The notes under the pieces are model-generated. The model was given only the letters and a program-made list of their open reading frames with translations, was not told the DNA's origin and made no database searches. A stretch of 5,994 nt of DNA from NCBI GenBank assembly GCA_023136985.1, contig JAGLQD010000037.1, positions 1 to 5,994 on the forward strand. The letters run 5' to 3'. A program made the translations under genes and the position numbers. This document shows, piece by piece, positions 4,296 to 5,994 of this stretch (position 1 is its first letter; the number at the start of each line of letters is the position of its first letter). Source of the DNA: Candidatus Sabulitectum sp. (GTDB lineage Bacteria > Fermentibacterota > Fermentibacteria > Fermentibacterales > JCC-6).

Positions 4296-5994
4296 TTAAA
4301 AAAAGCGGGTGAGTTTTGCGTAAGCGGTAAACTCCGGATCCTCTTCATCCTCGCTAACTTCACCAATAAGGAAATGGAACCAGCTTCCCGGGCGGTATTC
4401 CCAGCTGTAAAGCAGGTTTGCCCATATGTTTTCGCTTGTGTAAGAAGAAGACTCTGTTTCCCAGGTTCTCTCAAATCTGGACACTTGTCCGTTCAGTCTT
4501 ATTCTCATCAAAGGTGTGATCATGTATGAAGCAGTAATGCCTAGCGACTTCCAGTCTGAATTTGTTTTCTCCCACAACTCTTCTGACCAGTTGTATCTGG
4601 TGGCTGCATCCTGAATTCTCAAGGATGGCCCCACATCAAAAGAAAGAACAGAGGTGGGCTTTATCTGAAGACCCAGAGAGAATCGTTTCATCTGTGAATC
4701 AAGGTATGTACTCCGATTTGCGCTTGCCCATCCTGCAAGTGGTTTTCTGTAATCTGTAGACAATGAAACCCCACCGGAGAATCCGCTGTTGTACCATCTT
4801 CCTGAAGGCCCCTCATAGGGATCAAACCAGCGATCATTGTAATCAGACCAGCAATTCAGATGATATCTGCTGATAGTAGAACTACCAGCCCATAAATTCA
4901 CTCCACTGCCTGTATTTCTACCGGATGAATCCAAGCTGTACCTGGGGTTGATGCCAAACCACATGCCATCCAGAGTTCCAGAATCAAAATCAAGGGATAC
5001 GCTTGAATAGGCTGAATACGAAGTCGTTCCGTTTCCCTGCACATAGCCCATAGAGGAAGGGTTGAACTCCTCACCAATTCTCTCCATACGAAAGTTCATA
5101 TCAAAGTGTTCACGGAAGTAACCTGCGTCCACTCTGAATGCCAGGTTCTCCGAGTCCTCCTGGAATCTGTTCCAGGTAAGGCCAAGTTTGCCCTTAAACT
5201 CAAAGTATTCCTTCACAGTTAACATTCCACTGAAAGAACCCGACCGTCCGTAAGAGTAGTCTTCACCCTCCTGGCCGGGTATATCCACACTGGTTGCTGA
5301 GACCTTCATCCAATTCCCGGGGCTGAATTCCTCAAGCAGTGATCCAACACTGTAAGAAGTTGCGCTCTCTACAAGAGTAGTATCATCTTCCCATACTCTG
5401 CCGGTAACCACTTCAAGAAAACCGTACCTCAATTTACCTGAAGTTCCCGTGATCTTGGCACCGCCTAGAATAGGTATAAGCTCACCATTCCATGCAACTG
5501 AACCGATGTTGCGTGAGTAGAACATGTTGAAAGGCATATCAAATATCTCGGTACCCTCCATGAAGAAGGGTCTTTTCTCTCGGAGCCATGGTGCCCAGTG
5601 AGAGATGTTTCCCTGATCTGCGTCGGATTCGATCTGACCAAAATCGGGATTGACCGTAACATCCAGCACAGTCTGCATGGTAAGTGGAATTTTCAGATCC
5701 ACGCCTGCAGTTCCCCAGGGGTGGCTGAACAGGCCGTCTCCTCCGCCAAACTGCAGTCTGCCTGCAACAAAAGGCCGAATCTCAATCCTGTGACTGGAGG
5801 GCAGACCACACAAACCTGTCAGGTCCCCAAAACAGGAGACATCTGTGCCACCCTGCTCCTTCATGCGAAACATGTATCCTGCTTCGTTTGTGGATGAAAT
5901 AGTTCTGCCGAAGTTCATACCCCAGACCTGCTCTTCAGCTGGAGAGTATCTCAGAATGGAAAACGGCAAAGCCATCTCCACGGTCCAGCCGGAA
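4296..5994 (-). CDS. Outer-membrane beta-barrel protein, CBM9/DUF5916 type, C-terminal part (start beyond the right edge)
   Basis: The visible part is 565 residues plus a TAA stop. It opens with SGWTVEMALPF, which looks like the end of the carbohydrate-binding-module-9-like domain that precedes DUF5916 barrels. The GTG at 5981 lies inside this motif and is not a start. DUF5916 hallmarks follow: NPDFGQ (5651-5634), EKRPFFMEG (5579-5553), FYSRNIG (5522-5502) and GGAKITG soon after. The remaining 400 residues are rich in Tyr, Trp, Phe, Ser and Gly in short alternating stretches, as in transmembrane beta-strands. The chain ends YAKLTRFF, with the C-terminal Phe used by the outer-membrane assembly machinery. 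A signal peptide and the rest of the CBM9-like domain should lie upstream of the window. Substrate and role are unknown; family members are often annotated only as carbohydrate-binding or membrane proteins. No frameshift is seen. Confidence 0.88.
   Translation of the reverse strand, partial: SGWTVEMALPFSILRYSPAEEQVWGMNFGRTISSTNEAGYMFRMKEQGGTDVSCFGDLTGLCGLPSSHRIEIRPFVAGRLQFGGGDGLFSHPWGTAGVDLKIPLTMQTVLDVTVNPDFGQIESDADQGNISHWAPWLREKRPFFMEGTEIFDMPFNMFYSRNIGSVAWNGELIPILGGAKITGTSGKLRYGFLEVVTGRVWEDDTTLVESATSYSVGSLLEEFSPGNWMKVSATSVDIPGQEGEDYSYGRSGSFSGMLTVKEYFEFKGKLGLTWNRFQEDSENLAFRVDAGYFREHFDMNFRMERIGEEFNPSSMGYVQGNGTTSYSAYSSVSLDFDSGTLDGMWFGINPRYSLDSSGRNTGSGVNLWAGSSTISRYHLNCWSDYNDRWFDPYEGPSGRWYNSGFSGGVSLSTDYRKPLAGWASANRSTYLDSQMKRFSLGLQIKPTSVLSFDVGPSLRIQDAATRYNWSEELWEKTNSDWKSLGITASYMITPLMRIRLNGQVSRFERTWETESSSYTSENIWANLLYSWEYRPGSWFHFLIGEVSEDEEDPEFTAYAKLTRFF

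Noticed and set aside
4275..4759. Short plus-strand open frames over the 3' half of the outer-membrane protein gene
   Set aside because: They are antisense to a long intact frame with beta-barrel character and a proper C-terminal Phe, and have no ribosome binding sites or motifs of their own.
5979..5981. GTG at 5981 as the start of the outer-membrane protein gene
   Set aside because: The frame continues upstream to the window edge as SGWT, completing the conserved GWTVEMALPF segment of the CBM9-like domain. The gene therefore starts outside the window.

Overview
The window looks like chromosomal DNA from a Gram-negative bacterium. The right-hand gene encodes an outer-membrane beta-barrel of the CBM9/DUF5916 type, ending in the terminal Phe typical of such proteins. 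That family, and the receiver/PPDK_N fusion gene in the middle, are known to me mainly from Bacteroidota and related FCB-type lineages. All three visible start codons, however, carry strong Shine-Dalgarno sites (AGGAG, GGAGGT, AGGAGGAGG). Most Bacteroidota use such sites little, so a neighbouring or candidate phylum is a reasonable guess. The taxon cannot be fixed from this sequence alone.

Layout, left to right. (1) Positions 1-438, minus strand: the N-terminal 146 residues of glutamate dehydrogenase (gdhA), running off the left edge. (2) Positions 439-669: a divergent intergenic region with a candidate promoter for each flanking gene, a perfect 17-bp palindrome near the gdhA promoter, and a degenerate second copy at the -35 of the rightward promoter. 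(3) Positions 670-3642, plus strand: a 990-residue protein with an N-terminal degenerate receiver-like domain, a second receiver with a full set of phosphorylation residues, a PPDK_N ATP-grasp domain and a conserved C-terminal domain. It lacks the phosphohistidine and PEP-barrel domains of true PEP synthase. (4) Positions 3643-3692: a short convergent gap with no clear terminator. (5) Positions 3693-4190, minus strand: a 165-residue protein with one hydrophobic segment and a possible PH-like domain. (6) Positions 4191-4295: its leader, with a candidate promoter. (7) Positions 4296-5994, minus strand: the C-terminal 565 residues of the outer-membrane protein, whose start lies beyond the right edge.

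The functional link that can be argued is between gdhA and the fusion gene. They are divergent, share a 231-bp control region, and each promoter is close to a copy of the same palindromic element. Shared control of glutamate metabolism and a signal-responsive ATP-dependent phosphotransfer protein is a plausible inference, not a demonstrated fact. The two right-hand minus-strand genes are probably cell-envelope genes and show no evident tie to the left half. No RNA genes, mobile elements, CRISPR arrays or attachment sites were seen.
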